64,000 bases of DNA. Origin: Triatoma infestans. Lineage: Eukaryota > Arthropoda > Insecta > Hemiptera > Reduviidae. Below are positions 1 through 10,177 of the stretch, one piece after another (positions within the stretch are counted from its first letter, which is position 1; each line of letters opens with the position of its first letter). Location: NCBI GenBank assembly GCA_011037195.1, contig JAAEAF010000210.1, positions 1-64,000 of the forward strand. Direction: 5' to 3'. The notes under the pieces are model-generated. The model saw nothing but the letters and a program-made list of their open reading frames with translations, was not told where the DNA came from and made no database searches. Both the position numbers and the translations under genes were made by a program.

Positions 1-185
1 AGCCTTCTCAGTGCACTGCCGGTCTCCGGACAGTGTTCTCACACTTACAGACAACACTGTCCATCACCGGACAGTGAGCTGTAGAGGCTCCTAGGAAGAA
101 AAAATCTAAGGGTAGCAAGCTGGACTCGAACCCGGGTCCTCCGCGTGGGAATCCAGTACACTAACCACTTAACACCCACACACAC
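1..185 (-). mobile_element. tRNA-derived SINE, cut by window edge
   Basis: On the minus strand a tRNA-like head lies at about 105-175, with an A-box-like TAAGTGGTTAG and a B-box GGTTCGAGTCC. It is followed by a body carrying the paired motif CACTGTCCGG / CCGGACAGTG that can form a hairpin. The same head and body recur at 35153, 52690 and 54161, which defines a family. The copy continues beyond the left edge. The B-box is intact, but nothing shows it is transcribed. Confidence 0.85.
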
Positions 186-244
186 CCTATATATATATAT
201 GTATGTATGTGAACAACATAGCTCAAAAGTTCGAACTTGATATT

Positions 245-1031
245 CCGTTTAGTTATCACCATAGGATTTGACAGGACGTTATCTGTCAAAATTCCTCAAC
301 CGAAAGTACCACTTTACTAGTTTTTTTTTTTTTTTTTTTTTTTTACGTTTTTACTATTTTCTCAAAAAAAGCTCCAACGATTTTCTTCAAACATGGTATA
401 TTAACTACATATACTAACAACTACAACTTTTATTTTAAACATTTCTCCGGGAAAATTCATTTCAGGGCACTTCCGGGGGAGAGGTGGGGTTAGGTTTTCA
501 TCTAAATGCTATTTCAGTTTATTAGACAATTCTGCCTTCTTAATAATGTTAATTAGAATTAAATATGTTGTTGAAATTCCGAGTTTGAAAAAATCGGATA
601 ACCGAAGTGCGTTTATTTTAACACTTTACTAAATGATTTCTTCACTTTTTCGCGATTTTCAAAAATGGCTCTGACGATTTTCTTGAAACTTCTTATATAA
701 ACTAAAACATGCAAAGATCTACATCATTTATTTAAAACATTTCTCTTGGAAAATTCATTTAAGGGCACTTTTAGGGGAGGGGTGGTACAGTTTCCTCTAA
801 AGTTGATTATACAATTCTATCATCCAAACAAAATTAATTAGAAATAAATAGATTGCTAAAATTCCAAGTTTCAAGAAAATTAGTGAACCGGAAGTGCGTT
901 TTTATTGAACAGTTTTTTCAGTTTTCGACGAATTGCGTTAAATTTGGTACACAAACTATAAAATTTGTCAATTATAATTTTAACAACTGGAGTAAGAGAA
1001 AGTTGTGTGAGTGTTTCCACCAGATTTTTTT
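245..1031. repeat. Dispersed A/T-rich repeat with ~290-bp internal units
   Basis: Three diverged tandem units. Each opens with an AACCGGAAGTGCG-like motif (near 299, 600 and 884), then a T-rich stretch, a CAACGATTTTCTTCAAAC-like motif, a CATTTCTCCGGGAAAATTCA-like motif and a G-rich GGGGGAGGGGTGG-like motif. The right end is a conserved AATTTGTCAATTATAATTTT block followed by GTTGTGTGAGTG and CCAGATTTTTT. Related pieces occur at 3799, 19240, 30893, 49395, 53040 and 58995. No coding potential is seen. The class is unknown. Confidence 0.7.
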
Positions 1032-1227
1032 GTAGTCATTGACATCGATATCAACTTTAGTTGAGTGGAGTGTATCAACTAAATTTGCTCTGTGCAAGTC
1101 TATGCTATCACGCTGTTTTGACAAAAAAAAACATCCTGATAATAGGCGAACGCCCGAAACCGGTCAATGACGACAAAAAAAAAAAAAAAAAAAAAGAAGC
1201 AGGCTATCACGGAAAATATCTCTGATG
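1023..1227 (+). repeat. Decayed Penelope-type foldback with hammerhead relic
   Basis: The right half matches the right arm of the palindromic elements at 10968 and 61198, with GGCGAACGCCCGAAACCGGTC followed by AAGCAGGCTATCACGG. The left arm is mostly lost. The hammerhead-like core at 1132-1169 reads CTGATAA instead of CTGAAGA, and the first stem I pair is broken (A instead of G after the cleavage C). It should be inactive. About 570 bases of A/T-rich intron without recognised features separate it from the exon at 1800. Confidence 0.6.
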
Positions 1228-1799
1228 AAAAGTGATATGCTTACATATGTGGGATCGTTCACCAATTTTAAAAAAAGAATCATTGGTACTGTTTTCGACG
1301 AAATCACGAAGTACTGAAAGAATGAGGAATAATTATGTAATGATGGTGAATGATATAATGTGGAAAACACAAAACTCATTACCTACACTTAACACAAATT
1401 TATAATTTGACGATATTCAGTGACAGGAGAAAAATACACAGGTATTTATTCTATACATTTATAATTTGAAATTTGACGATATTCAAAGGAATAAAAATCG
1501 TTTGGCAAGCTTTCAGCTTTCTCTGGCTTTTGTCCCCACAATTTTTTTTTTTTAATCCATCAAATTCAAATATACTATGTACATATTAGTAGGAAAACAG
1601 AGCTTAAAAAAATATTTTAGTGTCACCTTAAACCACGAAATATTAGAATTAAAGTATTTAGGTATTACATTTAATACAAAATTTAATAGTTAATGTTAAT
1701 TTATGTATGTTCAGAAAGCTCTAACCTGGTTGGTTGACTCGCAAGAACTGAGAGACAATCCACCCACAAAAAAAAAGCATATAATAATTTGTGTTTCAG

Positions 1800-2051
1800 T
1801 TCAAATCCAAACCTGACCTCCGATTATTTTTAGAAAATCTCAAAATTAAATTCAAAGAAGAGATAGAAAAACTGGAAGCAGCCAAATCTGATAATACAGG
1901 TAAATCACTGGCAAGCAGCTGGATTTCGTTAACGAAGCTGATGGAACAATCTTACGAAGAATTAGAAAGAGCTGGGGGAAATAAAAAAGAACTGGATAAA
2001 TACTTTGAATCATTGCTTAAGAAACTGAAGCAAAGCGCCCAAGAATTTGAG
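1800..2051 (+). CDS. Internal exon, type B module (84 codons), copy 1
   Basis: The acceptor TTTCAG ends at 1799 and the donor GAG|GTATGT starts at 2052. The reading frame is open across exactly 252 bases, phase 0 at both ends. The product starts FKSKPDL and carries KSLASSW, SLTKLM, AGGNKKELDKYF and LKQSAQEFE. It is about 57% identical by eye (48 of 84) to the exon at 13309 and also related to the one at 32462. The composition is rich in Lys, Glu and Leu, with spacing that suits amphipathic helices. There is no Cys, no transmembrane segment and no signal peptide. I do not recognise the family. Conservation of frame, length and splice sites while the introns fill with transposons argues that it is functional. 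No exon precedes it in the window, so the gene must begin to the left. Confidence 0.8.
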
Positions 2052-2124
2052 GTATGTCATTAATTATTAATAACTGGAATAGACAAGTGTTCTACTTTTT
2101 ATGGCATGTCAAGTTCTGAGATCA

Positions 2125-2208
2125 AGGATGGTCGTGTCTTCTCCAGTATAGAGCTCACCACCGGACAATGAGTTGTTCAGGCTCTTAGGGAAAGAAAATC
2201 TAAGAGGA
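2125..2208 (-). mobile_element. SINE body fragment
   Basis: A short match to the hairpin-bearing body of the SINE family at 1, 35153, 52690 and 54161: a CACCGGACAATGAG motif, then GGCTCTTAGGGAAAGAAAATC. The tRNA-like head is missing. It sits directly against the LINE fragment that follows. Confidence 0.5.
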
Positions 2209-2244
2209 ATGTTGATTAGTCTCGTACCCAGTGCGCTAATAATA

Positions 2245-3118
2245 CTGGTTAGTTACTCCCAAACCTTGGTGTTTGGGCCTAGAACCAAACACTCGGAACC
2301 CATGGGCAGATTTCCCAGCATCTTCCAGGCGGAAATTCACGCTATTGGAAGGTACGTTCAGTTGAACCTTGACAGAGGATATCGGAATCAGGAGATAGTT
2401 ATCCTATCCGATAGTCAGGCTGCTATTAAAACACTGAATTCTTATGTTATCAGTTCTAAAATGGTATGGGAATGCCTAGGTAAGCTCAACGACCTATGCA
2501 GAAGAAATAAAGTCACCCTCTATTGGGTGCAGGAACTTGTCGGCTTGGAAGGCAATGAGGTAGCCGACACCCTGGCAAAAGAAGGCGCTGGAGATGCATC
2601 TCCTCTCTTTGGGCCAAAGACCTTTTGCGGAGTCAGCGACCAAGTATTCTTAGAAGAAATCAAGAAGGAGGAGGTGGCGAAAAGAGCTCGTCTCTGGTAC
2701 TCCATCCCGGCATTGAGGCAGGCCAAGGTCTGTCTGGATGGTTATAACCAGGAAAGGTCGGAAGCCTGCATCAGTCTGAGTAAGAACAGGATCCGTATTC
2801 TTACAGGATTCCTTAAGGGGCATTGCAAACGCAGGGGGGACACCTGAGGAAGCTTGGCCTTGAAGATGATGGCACATGCAGATTCAGTGAGGATATGGAA
2901 GAAACTCCGATACATCTCCTCACAGAATGTGATGCCGTCATCCAAGAAGATTTAGTAGTCTGGGGCGTTACCAGATAGGGGAGCAGGAAATACCCACCCT
3001 TCCAGGATTTTGGGGATTCCTCAGGGAGCTCAACCTGGAGAGGGTGCTGTAGATGAGCTAGCTCATCTTCGGCACCAGAGGGGGTACAATAAATGGTCGC
3101 AGTACAGAACCCTAAAAA
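2245..3118 (+). pseudogene. R1-like LINE 3' end: RNase H and C-terminal region
   Basis: The translated segment contains RNase H motifs: FQAEIHAI (acidic Glu), ILSDSQAAIKTL (Asp) and GNEVADTLAKEGA (Asp), then the family-specific FCGVSDQVFLEE, a KNRIRILTGFLKGHC segment and a degraded zinc-like C-terminus. WVPGHVG has become WVQELVG. A frameshift near 2845 moves the C-terminus to another frame. The 3' end is A-rich (3110-3130). It is 5'-truncated, with no RT or endonuclease. Close relatives are at 27924-30605 (minus) and 56150-56790 (plus). Confidence 0.85.
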
Positions 3119-3494
3119 TAGAAAAAAAAGAAAGTAATAATCCCAAACCTTCCAGAATGTTGTATGGGCGATTAAAGATATATGGAGATATCGTCCCTTG
3201 AAGTTAACAAAGAATGTTAGAATGGTGAATTGAAGATTAAATAATTTGTGCCACATAATCAACATTCTAACGATAACCTAATGATATCTTTATTTGCTAC
3301 GAGGGATTCGTATTTAAGGCAATGCAAATTTTCTCCAAGTAAATAATAATAATAATAAACAAACTGATCCTCACAAGAGTTTCTTTTAAAGTAGTTTGCA
3401 TAGTAATAATTGACATATTTACTTCATACATAATTTTTAAAATGTACGAGTTGTCTCCAATTTAATATTTATTGGAGAATCTAAACTTAATAAA

Positions 3495-3759
3495 ATGATC
3501 AGAGATTATTCCCGTTAGCCTGTTTCATTTTGTGAACATCGACCGGTTTCAGATTGTCGCTCTATCAACAATACTTCTTGATTAAACAATCTGACAGAGA
3601 GTAACACACAAGAAGGAATGTGTAAACTGATATTTCTCTGAGCTTAGTCTGACGTTTTCACGCTGTTTATTTAAGGCATTTTGATGATGTGAGCCAACGT
3701 CCAATCCGGTCGATGACCGCAAAATGAAGCAGTCTTATCACTGGAAAAATTTTTGATAA
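3495..3759. repeat. Decayed palindromic Penelope-type element
   Basis: The left arm (GTTTCATTTTGTG, CATCGACCGGTTTC) and right arm (CCGGTCGATGACC, CAAAATGAAGCAG) are inverted copies of one another and match the arms of the elements at 10968 and 61198. The central part has diverged. The ACCGGTC-GATG part of the hammerhead survives in both arms, but the stem II and CTGAAGA parts are damaged. Confidence 0.6.
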
Positions 3760-3798
3760 TTTGTAGCTCTGCGCATCCAATCGCAACAATTAATAAAA

Positions 3799-3975
3799 TG
3801 AGTTTTTTTTTTTTTTTTAGGAAAGCTAATTACCCTTCTCCCCAAAAACTTCTTAATTCTCCATAAATGTTTCAATTAAAAGTCACAGACCTTCTTGTAC
3901 CTGTAAGTGAAGATAAATCGTTGGAGCCATTTTCAAGAAAATCGCAAAAAAACTGAAAAAATCCATTCAGTTATT
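3799..3975 (-). repeat. Fragment of the ~290-bp-unit repeat
   Basis: On the minus strand it shows the block TTGCGATTTTCTTGAAAATG, then a CCAACGATTTATCTTCAC-like motif and a G/A-rich motif in the order seen at 245-1031. It is a single partial unit next to T-rich runs. Confidence 0.5.
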
Positions 3976-4179
3976 TCTTTTTTTTCTTTACGCCATTTTT
4001 ACTTTGGCTATTCAGCCATTTTACGTCGCGCGGCCCAATAATAAAATTGGTAATTTGTAAAAATGATTCTTGTCGTTAAATTGAAATCTAATGTCTGCTA
4101 ATTCGGGACAAGGGTTAAGGTGATCTGCGGACATGTCATCTTGAAGTCCCAATGGACAGACTGGACTCGTCGCCAACTG

Positions 4180-5242
4180 GCATACGCGATGTAAATGTGG
4201 ATCTCTGAATGGTGAGTTCTATCAGGCGCTTAGCTGTGTTTAATGTAAATGGAGAGGTCAGCTGTTCCGACCGCGCACCCTCCCCGCAAGCCTGCCGGCC
4301 TCCTCATTATTGGGGATACCGCAGTGCCCAGGAATCCATTGCAATACCATGTTATGTTCACGCGCTATGAGTTGGTGTATCTGAACATCCTGGGAGTCAT
4401 GAGGGGTCGAGCTGGTGGCAGCCGTGATCATTGCTTGCGTGTCTACCAGGATTACAACATGTGAATCCCATCTTTCTCGTATCTCATCGAGAGCAAACGC
4501 AATTTCCCCCTTTTTCTCGCCGTTAAAATTTGTCGCGATACTCCCCACAGGACATACGCGCTGAAAATCTCTACTATATACACCAGCTCCTGCGTTTGAG
4601 TTGGGTCCCAGGGACGAACACATCAGCTATGTTGACATGGGGTAACGCGCCTCTAGGGTTTCCAGAACTCTAAGTTCATAGGGAAGAGACCGGTTGGCAC
4701 AGATCCAACTGACATTCCGCCGAAAAGAAGTGGCAGGAATATTTGGAGGTTTTCAAGGGGAAGCCCCCAGGAAGCTTTAATGTTTCCACCGCTACAGTGA
4801 AGTTGGTCTGGGTTACAAGTCTAGGTGAGGTGGGTGATAACCATCCCAGTGCCCAGGCGCTTTAAGCGCTCAAGTAAGCTTAGTGCTGAAGCCTGTTTCC
4901 TGGATGTGTAGGGGGGCTGGATGCCCGACTGGAGTTCCATTGCAATTATTGGACAAGATTTGACGCCTCCCATAATCAGTCTAACAGCTTTGTCTTGGAC
5001 CCTCAGACAGGATTCCGACACCGTGATAGCCACGTCGGACCCATATTCTAATATGCTGATAGAGCGGGGCGCAATAGGATTTGTACATCATTCAGTAAAG
5101 TGATACGTCCGGTTGACGAATTTGGACAGGTCCAACTTCCTGTCGGATCTCTTGGCAATATCAAACGTATGTTCAGTTTAAACATACTGAGATTTTTCGC
5201 CGTTGAGCTATGCTGTTTACATACAGATGTGTATATTTTCAC
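4180..5242 (-). pseudogene. LINE fragment: RT-RNase H linker and RNase H
   Basis: Read on the minus strand, 5033-4821 encodes a segment typical of the end of a LINE reverse transcriptase (LRVQDKAVRLIMGG, MELQSGIQPPYTSRKQ). 4623-4258 encodes an RNase H with GAGVYS, KKGEIAFAL, VILVDTQAM and LQWIPGHCGI. The final catalytic Asp region (GNE-AD in family members) reads NNEEAGRL, so the last acidic residue is lost. The two parts are in different frames and separated by degraded sequence. It belongs to a different family from the R1-like copies in this window. Confidence 0.75.
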
Positions 5243-5979
5243 AGACTAATTTCTAAAAACGAGTTTTTCTGTCTCAGGAAACCTCAAAATATGTATATCC
5301 TATGAAAACTCGATATCGAAAATTTGATATAATCGTAATACTTCCTCTCACCTACTTTCGTTGGGAAAACTAAATTGTAGATAATAGAAAGTAAGGTATT
5401 AGATAATTAGTTATAAAGATAAATTGAGAAAGTTTAGATAATTTCATTATAGATTAAGTAATCTCTGTTTGAAAAAAATTTAGACATTCTTTTTTGTAAT
5501 TTGGCATTCATTGAATAGATGTTAAATTTGCCGTTTTGCTAAGAATTAAAAGCCATTTTGGTTTCTGCAGAAAATCAAATACATGTAGTAGTCGAATGTA
5601 TAAGAGTAGTCGAATTAACTTAGCAATGCTATTATCACGTGGATGTGACGCTATATTGACCTGATAGAATCTGGTAATTTAAATTCTTTGATTCAAATAA
5701 AAATTCTCCTCACAGCTAATAATTCAGTATGTAATAAATCGGGTGAATATTCCTTAATAGGATTTCCTATTACCTGTTTCTAGTGTATTTGAAATGATGT
5801 TAGTCAGATACGTTAAAGCTTTAAATTGCATATTCTATTCAATAACAGAAGTAAATATAGAAGTAGAAGAGAAGTTAATTGTTGGCTGTTCGTCTTGTGA
5901 AAGAAAGGGTGCAATACTTCATAAAATTATCTAATAATTATTTGCCCAATTTTGAGTGCTTAGAGAAGAAAGTGGTTTT
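5243..5979. other. Intron sequence, nothing recognised
   Basis: A/T-rich sequence of about 740 bases with no credible coding frame, splice-bounded exon or recognised repeat. Confidence 0.5.
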
Positions 5980-6371
5980 AAGTGATAGATCGGATATACC
6001 CTCACACCCTTCCACAAAACTTTGCCATACCAACACCCAGAAAAACTCTAAATCAGCATCATACAAGTACACATATACTCGTACAAGTAATAGAAACTTG
6101 GTCTAAAAAGTGGCGAATTAAAATGAACACTCAAAAACGCCAACATTGCACATTTTACTCTCCGGCAGGGTCCTGTCCTCTCTGTTTACTTCAAAAGCGG
6201 TATTATACCTATTACAGATCTGGTGTGCTACATTGGGCTCTTCATACATAAACGACCCACAAGTAACCCATAGACAAGACTTAAAAGACACGCAATGATT
6301 AAAGACATTCCAAACTTCTTTACAGATTTGTTGGAAGACGATCTAAACTACCTATCAAATTGAAAAGACGT
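5980..6371 (+). pseudogene. Jockey-like LINE relic, split by the mariner element
   Basis: About 6110-6210 encodes a segment typical of the region after the RT catalytic box in Jockey-type elements (WRIKMNTQK). 6320-6371 encodes GRRSKLPIKLKR. After the mariner element the reading resumes at 7772 with VLKPIRAYELELWG. This matches the usual order in that region of the polymerase, so the transposon landed inside an older LINE. The frame is broken at several points. Confidence 0.65.
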
Positions 6372-6372
6372 A

Positions 6373-6488
6373 TGGGTTATTACAAATGATGGACTCATTT
6401 TTAAAAAAATCGTATTTATTAAAGTACAAATCCAAAATTAACAATATTTATACCAATGAAAAGAGGAAGTTTCAAAGTTTTTTCCATG
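6373..6488 (+). repeat. Left terminal inverted repeat of the mariner element
   Basis: It is complementary to 7654-7769 along about 116 bases, from TGGGTTATTAC at the outer end to TTTCCATG at the inner end. An inner part (GAAAAGAGGAAGTTTCAAAG) is perfectly kept and could hold transposase binding sites. That is inference. Confidence 0.9.
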
Positions 6489-6596
6489 TGGTATGTTTTC
6501 GGCGGGCGGGCGGTGATGGTTCCAGAAGCGGCCGGTAGAGTTCTCGCGGCAATAGGCTGCCACTTTGTGTCACAGTTCAGTTCAGTTGTGAGTGAG

Positions 6597-7651
6597 ATGG
6601 CTACTGTGGAGCACAAGGTTTACTGCGTTATTGAGTTCGCAAGAAGTGACTCGCAAATTGTAGTGGAGCGGGAATTTCGTGCCAAATTCGGTATTGAACC
6701 ACCAACTAGAAAAAGCATTAGCCGTTGGTTTAAGCAATTTCAACAGACTGGAAGTGTGTGTAAAGGAAAAAGCACGGGCCGACCGCGTGTGTCTGAGGAG
6801 ATTGTCAGACGGATTGAGGAAAGTTTTGTTCGCAGTCGAAGTAAGTCTACCAATAGAGCTAGTAGAGAACTTGGAATACCCCAACCAACTGTATGGAAAG
6901 TTCTGAGACGGCGTTTGCTGTACAAGCCTACCGATTACAACTTGTGCAGGCTCTCAAACCTAATGACAAAGAGATGCGTCTCGAATTTTGTGGTTATATG
7001 GTAGAAATGATAGCGGATGACGCGTTTCTACAGCGTATAATTTTTAGCGATGAAGCGACTTTCCACCTTAGTGGAAAAGTCAACATACATAATGTTCGCA
7101 TATGGGGATTGCAAAATCCACATTCAACATTACAACACGAAAGAGACTCACCGAAGATAAACGTGTTCTGTGCCTTATCCAGTACAAAGGTTTATGGGCC
7201 ATTTTTCTTTGCGGAGGGAACTGTAACTGGAATAACGTACCTTGACATGCTGCAACAATGGCTGTTCCCTCAACTTACGGAAGATTCACAGGACTTCATT
7301 TTCCAACAGGATGGAGCTCCGCCCCATTGGCACCTCCATGTACGAGGCTTTTTAAATGAATCCCTTCCTCATCGCTGGATAGGTCGCAGGGGAAATGAAG
7401 ACCTGTCTCTACACTTATGGCCAACGAGATCTCCTGATCTCACCCCATGTGACTATTTCTTATGGGGTTATGTTAAGGAAGCTGTTTACGTCCCGCCTCT
7501 ACCAACAACTCTGAGCGACCTGCGGAACCGTATCACTGCTGCCGTGCACTCAGTAACAGCAGATATGCTAAGTCGGGTGTGGGACGAGTTTGGCTACCGC
7601 GTAGATGTTTGCCGTGCTGCTGCTAACGGTGGCCACATTCAACACTTATAA
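6597..7651 (+). pseudogene. DD41D mariner transposase, one frameshift
   Basis: ATG at 6597 starts an N-terminal helix-turn-helix region (MATVEHKVYCVIEFARSDSQ, RKSISRWFKQFQQTGS, GRPRV). A second HTH with SRELGIPQPTVWKVLRR follows. The frame then shifts near 6930, apparently through loss of one base, and continues to the stop at 7651. The catalytic triad is visible: IFSDEATFHL, FQQDGAPPHW and RSPDLTPCDYFLWG. I count 41 residues between the second and third Asp, hence DD41D. All three acidic residues are present. Apart from this frameshift the gene looks complete, but it cannot make a full protein as it stands. Confidence 0.88.
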
Positions 7652-7653
7652 GG

Positions 7654-7769
7654 CATGGAAAAAAACTTTGAAACTTCCTCTTTTCGTTGGTATAAAGATT
7701 GTTAATTTTGGGTTTATACTTTAATAAATATGATTTTTTAAAAATGGGTCCATCATTTGTAATAACCCA
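7654..7769 (-). repeat. Right terminal inverted repeat of the mariner element
   Basis: Inverted counterpart of 6373-6488. It begins CATGGAAAAAAAC, three bases after the transposase stop codon, and ends AATAACCCA. The transposase stop therefore lies directly against the inner end of the repeat. Confidence 0.9.
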
Positions 7770-8425
7770 TGATATGGTCCTCAAACCTATAAGGGCTTAT
7801 GAACTAGAACTGTGGGGTTCACCCCTACCTTAAACATACGAACTATACAGACATGTTGTAACAGCAACCAAAGAAAGTAAAGAGAAGAGAAACGAACCCA
7901 ACCACTCTCTCGAACTGGAAGGGATGATGTAAGTTTCTGACGTAATTGTTGTTGAAAGGCTTGTAATTGTGTTATTTTCTTTGAGCGAAAGTTGATGAAT
8001 AGAATTTATAGTGTGTTTGTGTGATGAATTTTGTATCTCCGGGTTGTAATGAATGTAGGCGATTGGAAAATTTTTGGTGATGGAGATCTCATGGTGTATG
8101 GGTTTTATTAGTGTAATTGCACAAGCATTATTGTGTACGTTTGTCAGTGTGTGTGGCAAGTAAAGTCCTGTGCGAAGAATGTCATGTTGTGTCAACATTA
8201 TGGAACCATCTGGAATTTTTGTGTGAAGAGTGTATGTATTGACTATGTGTGTGCGTGCCGGAATTATGATTTTATGTCGTGATGACAATGTTTCGGGTAG
8301 TGTTATGTTTTGAATGTTATTGATATATGATGATGTGGTGTCTGTTAAAAATGGAATTGCTGTTTTGTTGATGATAATGTTCTGATTTTTAAAGTAGTAG
8401 CTCTCTCCCAATGATTACTTCAAAT

Positions 8426-8653
8426 TCATTTTTTCATTGTGAAGCTAAAAAATTTCCCCTGAATTTCCGTGTTTTCGTCTAGCGAGAAGGAAACGTTTGA
8501 CAGACTATAGTTGGGTATAATCTGATTCGAAATTGATTTTAGGATTATATCAGATTTTTCGGGCCTCGATTTGATATAACTGGCATCTATGAGGGAATGC
8601 GAAGCGCCTGTGTCGATTAACACTTCAACTTTTTTGTTGTTAATTTGAAGCAT
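8426..8653 (-). pseudogene. Retroelement aspartic protease fragment
   Basis: The minus-strand frame contains VLIDTGASHSLID, the DTG active-site loop of retropepsins. It is followed by an ILKSISNQII flap-like region. 75 codons are open. The downstream frame at 8411-7930 encodes a segment with IPARTHIVN and IPDGSIMLTQHDIL, as found between protease and RT in gypsy-like elements. The remnant is not functional alone. Confidence 0.8.
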
Positions 8654-9042
8654 AATTAATAAATTATTTCAATCGTGGAGTGCCGGAATAAGTACAGTGG
8701 TAGCCGTTTGAGAAAACGGCTGAGCGCCTAGTCGTTTTTTGAATTAAACCAGCATGCCTTTGCTGTGTCTCAAGCTTTTCGCATATCTGGCATGTTGGCG
8801 GAATCCAAAGGTTTGAATTATTGCCACTATTAAATTTATTATTGTTACTACGATTATTATTATTATTTTTATTATTATTACTGTTTTTATTATTATAATA
8901 AACTTTGTTTTTTCTTAGGGCTACTTTGCCTGAAGGGACGATAGCTTGACTGAAATTGGGAATTTTTGCCAAAATTAGTGCGCGTTTTGTTTTGATTTTT
9001 ATTCCTACACTCGCGATTCCAATGGTCACCTTCACAGAATTT

Positions 9043-9362
9043 CAGCAACCAAAGAGAGATCAGCAACGAAAGAGAGTAAATTGAAGAGAAACGAACCCAA
9101 CCACTCTTTCGGATTGGAGTGAGAGAAAATGTATAAATACAGCGATGGACAGTTCGATACAGTTCAATATAGATCACTATAATTCATCATTTCGCCAGTC
9201 ACTTCGTGTCATATTCATACCACTCTACCTTAACCATTCTCTATTGTAAACTCCAGGCAGACAGTGTCTCTTTATTGTTATTCATAGTTAACCAGTTTAA
9301 CCAAGTCTTCTCATATCATCAACCAGACCCAAATTCTCTCCACCTAACACATCCATTATACA
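9043..9362. repeat. LTR copy (about 320 bp)
   Basis: It runs from CAGCAACCAAAGAGAG to CATCCATTATACA. A TATAAATAC box on the plus strand lies near 9134-9142. An AATAAAG motif on the minus strand could serve as a poly(A) signal if the element is read that way. It is homologous to 59910-60246. Confidence 0.7.
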
Positions 9363-10140
9363 TTTCAATCTAAAATTTACTTTGACAAATAGTTTACGCT
9401 CCCTACCTACTATGTCACAAATTTCACTCTCTATAATGATCTCAACTTGCTAAGGTAAAGTATCTCAAATATCTCTCGTTACTATAATCCATTTGTCTCT
9501 CGCCGCATCTACCCCTGAAAATCCTCCTCGCCGTTTGGATCGTCTAAAGCTCGAGATTTTCTTCAGAATTGATCAAGTACCACTATGACATCCCAGAGAG
9601 AATGCTACCATTGGGTAGTTTCTCTCCTCCTGCTCTTCACATTAAGATATCATTTCATCTCGTCCTATTTACTTATTTTATATATATTACTATACATATT
9701 GTCAATTTTTAAATTTACAATCTATTATGATAGAAAATCTTTAATGAGCGATATATGTAGCTCTTTTTATAAAGATATTGTCTATATAAATGTAACACCT
9801 CTTTAATCTTTTATTTTTTATTATAAAAATGTTCTATTTCATTTGTTTATCATATAAATTTATAATTAAATTATCTAAAAAAAATAAATATATATATATA
9901 TATTTTATATTTTAAATGCTACTAAGAAATGTACAAATTGACTTGGTAGATTTGTATCACATTTTAATTATCAGCCAACTTATAATTCTGTACGAAAACA
10001 ATATCTGCTAAAGAAATAGCAATTCATAATTTATTATTTTCAAATTATCCTAAACTAGATAAAATAATTATTAAACTGTCAGTTGATTATTTTAGAATTG
10101 AGCTTGTTCATTTTGATAATTGAAATTTCTTTTCTGAGAT
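9363..10140. other. Intron sequence, nothing recognised
   Basis: A pyrimidine-rich start grades into very A/T-rich sequence with a short (TA)n run near 9890-9905. No credible gene, exon or repeat boundary is visible. Confidence 0.5.
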
Positions 10141-10146
10141 TATATA

Positions 10147-10177
<31 letters not shown>

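Larger units (their letters stand above)
6373..7769 (+). mobile_element. Tc1/mariner-type transposon (DD41D), ~1.4 kb
   Basis: Two terminal inverted repeats of about 116 bp flank a transposase-related coding region. The ends read TGGGTTATTACAAATGATGG and its complement, with only a few mismatches over the full arm. The left flank is TA; the right flank is TG, which may be a mutated TA duplication. The element interrupts a Jockey-like LINE relic. The long, nearly identical arms suggest a fairly recent insertion compared with other elements here. Confidence 0.9.
7857..9362 (-). mobile_element. Internally deleted Ty3/gypsy remnant between LTR pieces
   Basis: Minus-strand coding pieces lie in gag-to-pol order: half of a zinc knuckle (C-x3-H-x4-C, about 9003-9046), an aspartic protease, and the protease-RT spacer (8411 down to about 7930). 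They join directly to LTR sequence at both ends: a full LTR-like block at 9043-9362 and only about 70 bases of the same LTR at 7857-7926. RT, RNase H and integrase are gone. LTR relatives stand alone at 59910, with weaker relatives at 11656, 28559 and 55558. LTR polarity is uncertain: a TATAAATAC box points to the plus strand, the coding pieces to the minus strand. Confidence 0.75.

Noticed and set aside
853..1035. A 60-codon plus-strand frame
   Set aside because: It lies wholly inside the non-coding ~290-bp repeat and is not kept in the other copies.
1791..2063. Treating the B module as a small intronless gene starting at GTG 1791
   Set aside because: The frame begins inside the acceptor GTGTTTCAG and ends just past a donor. 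The same layout at 13309 and 32462 shows splice-bounded exons, not stand-alone genes.
7857..9362. Envelope-type gene in the first gypsy remnant
   Set aside because: The minus-strand frame at 8411-7830 has a hydrophobic end that could suggest an envelope protein, but its position right after protease and its PARTH-type motifs fit the protease-RT spacer, and the hydrophobic end comes from read-through into LTR sequence.
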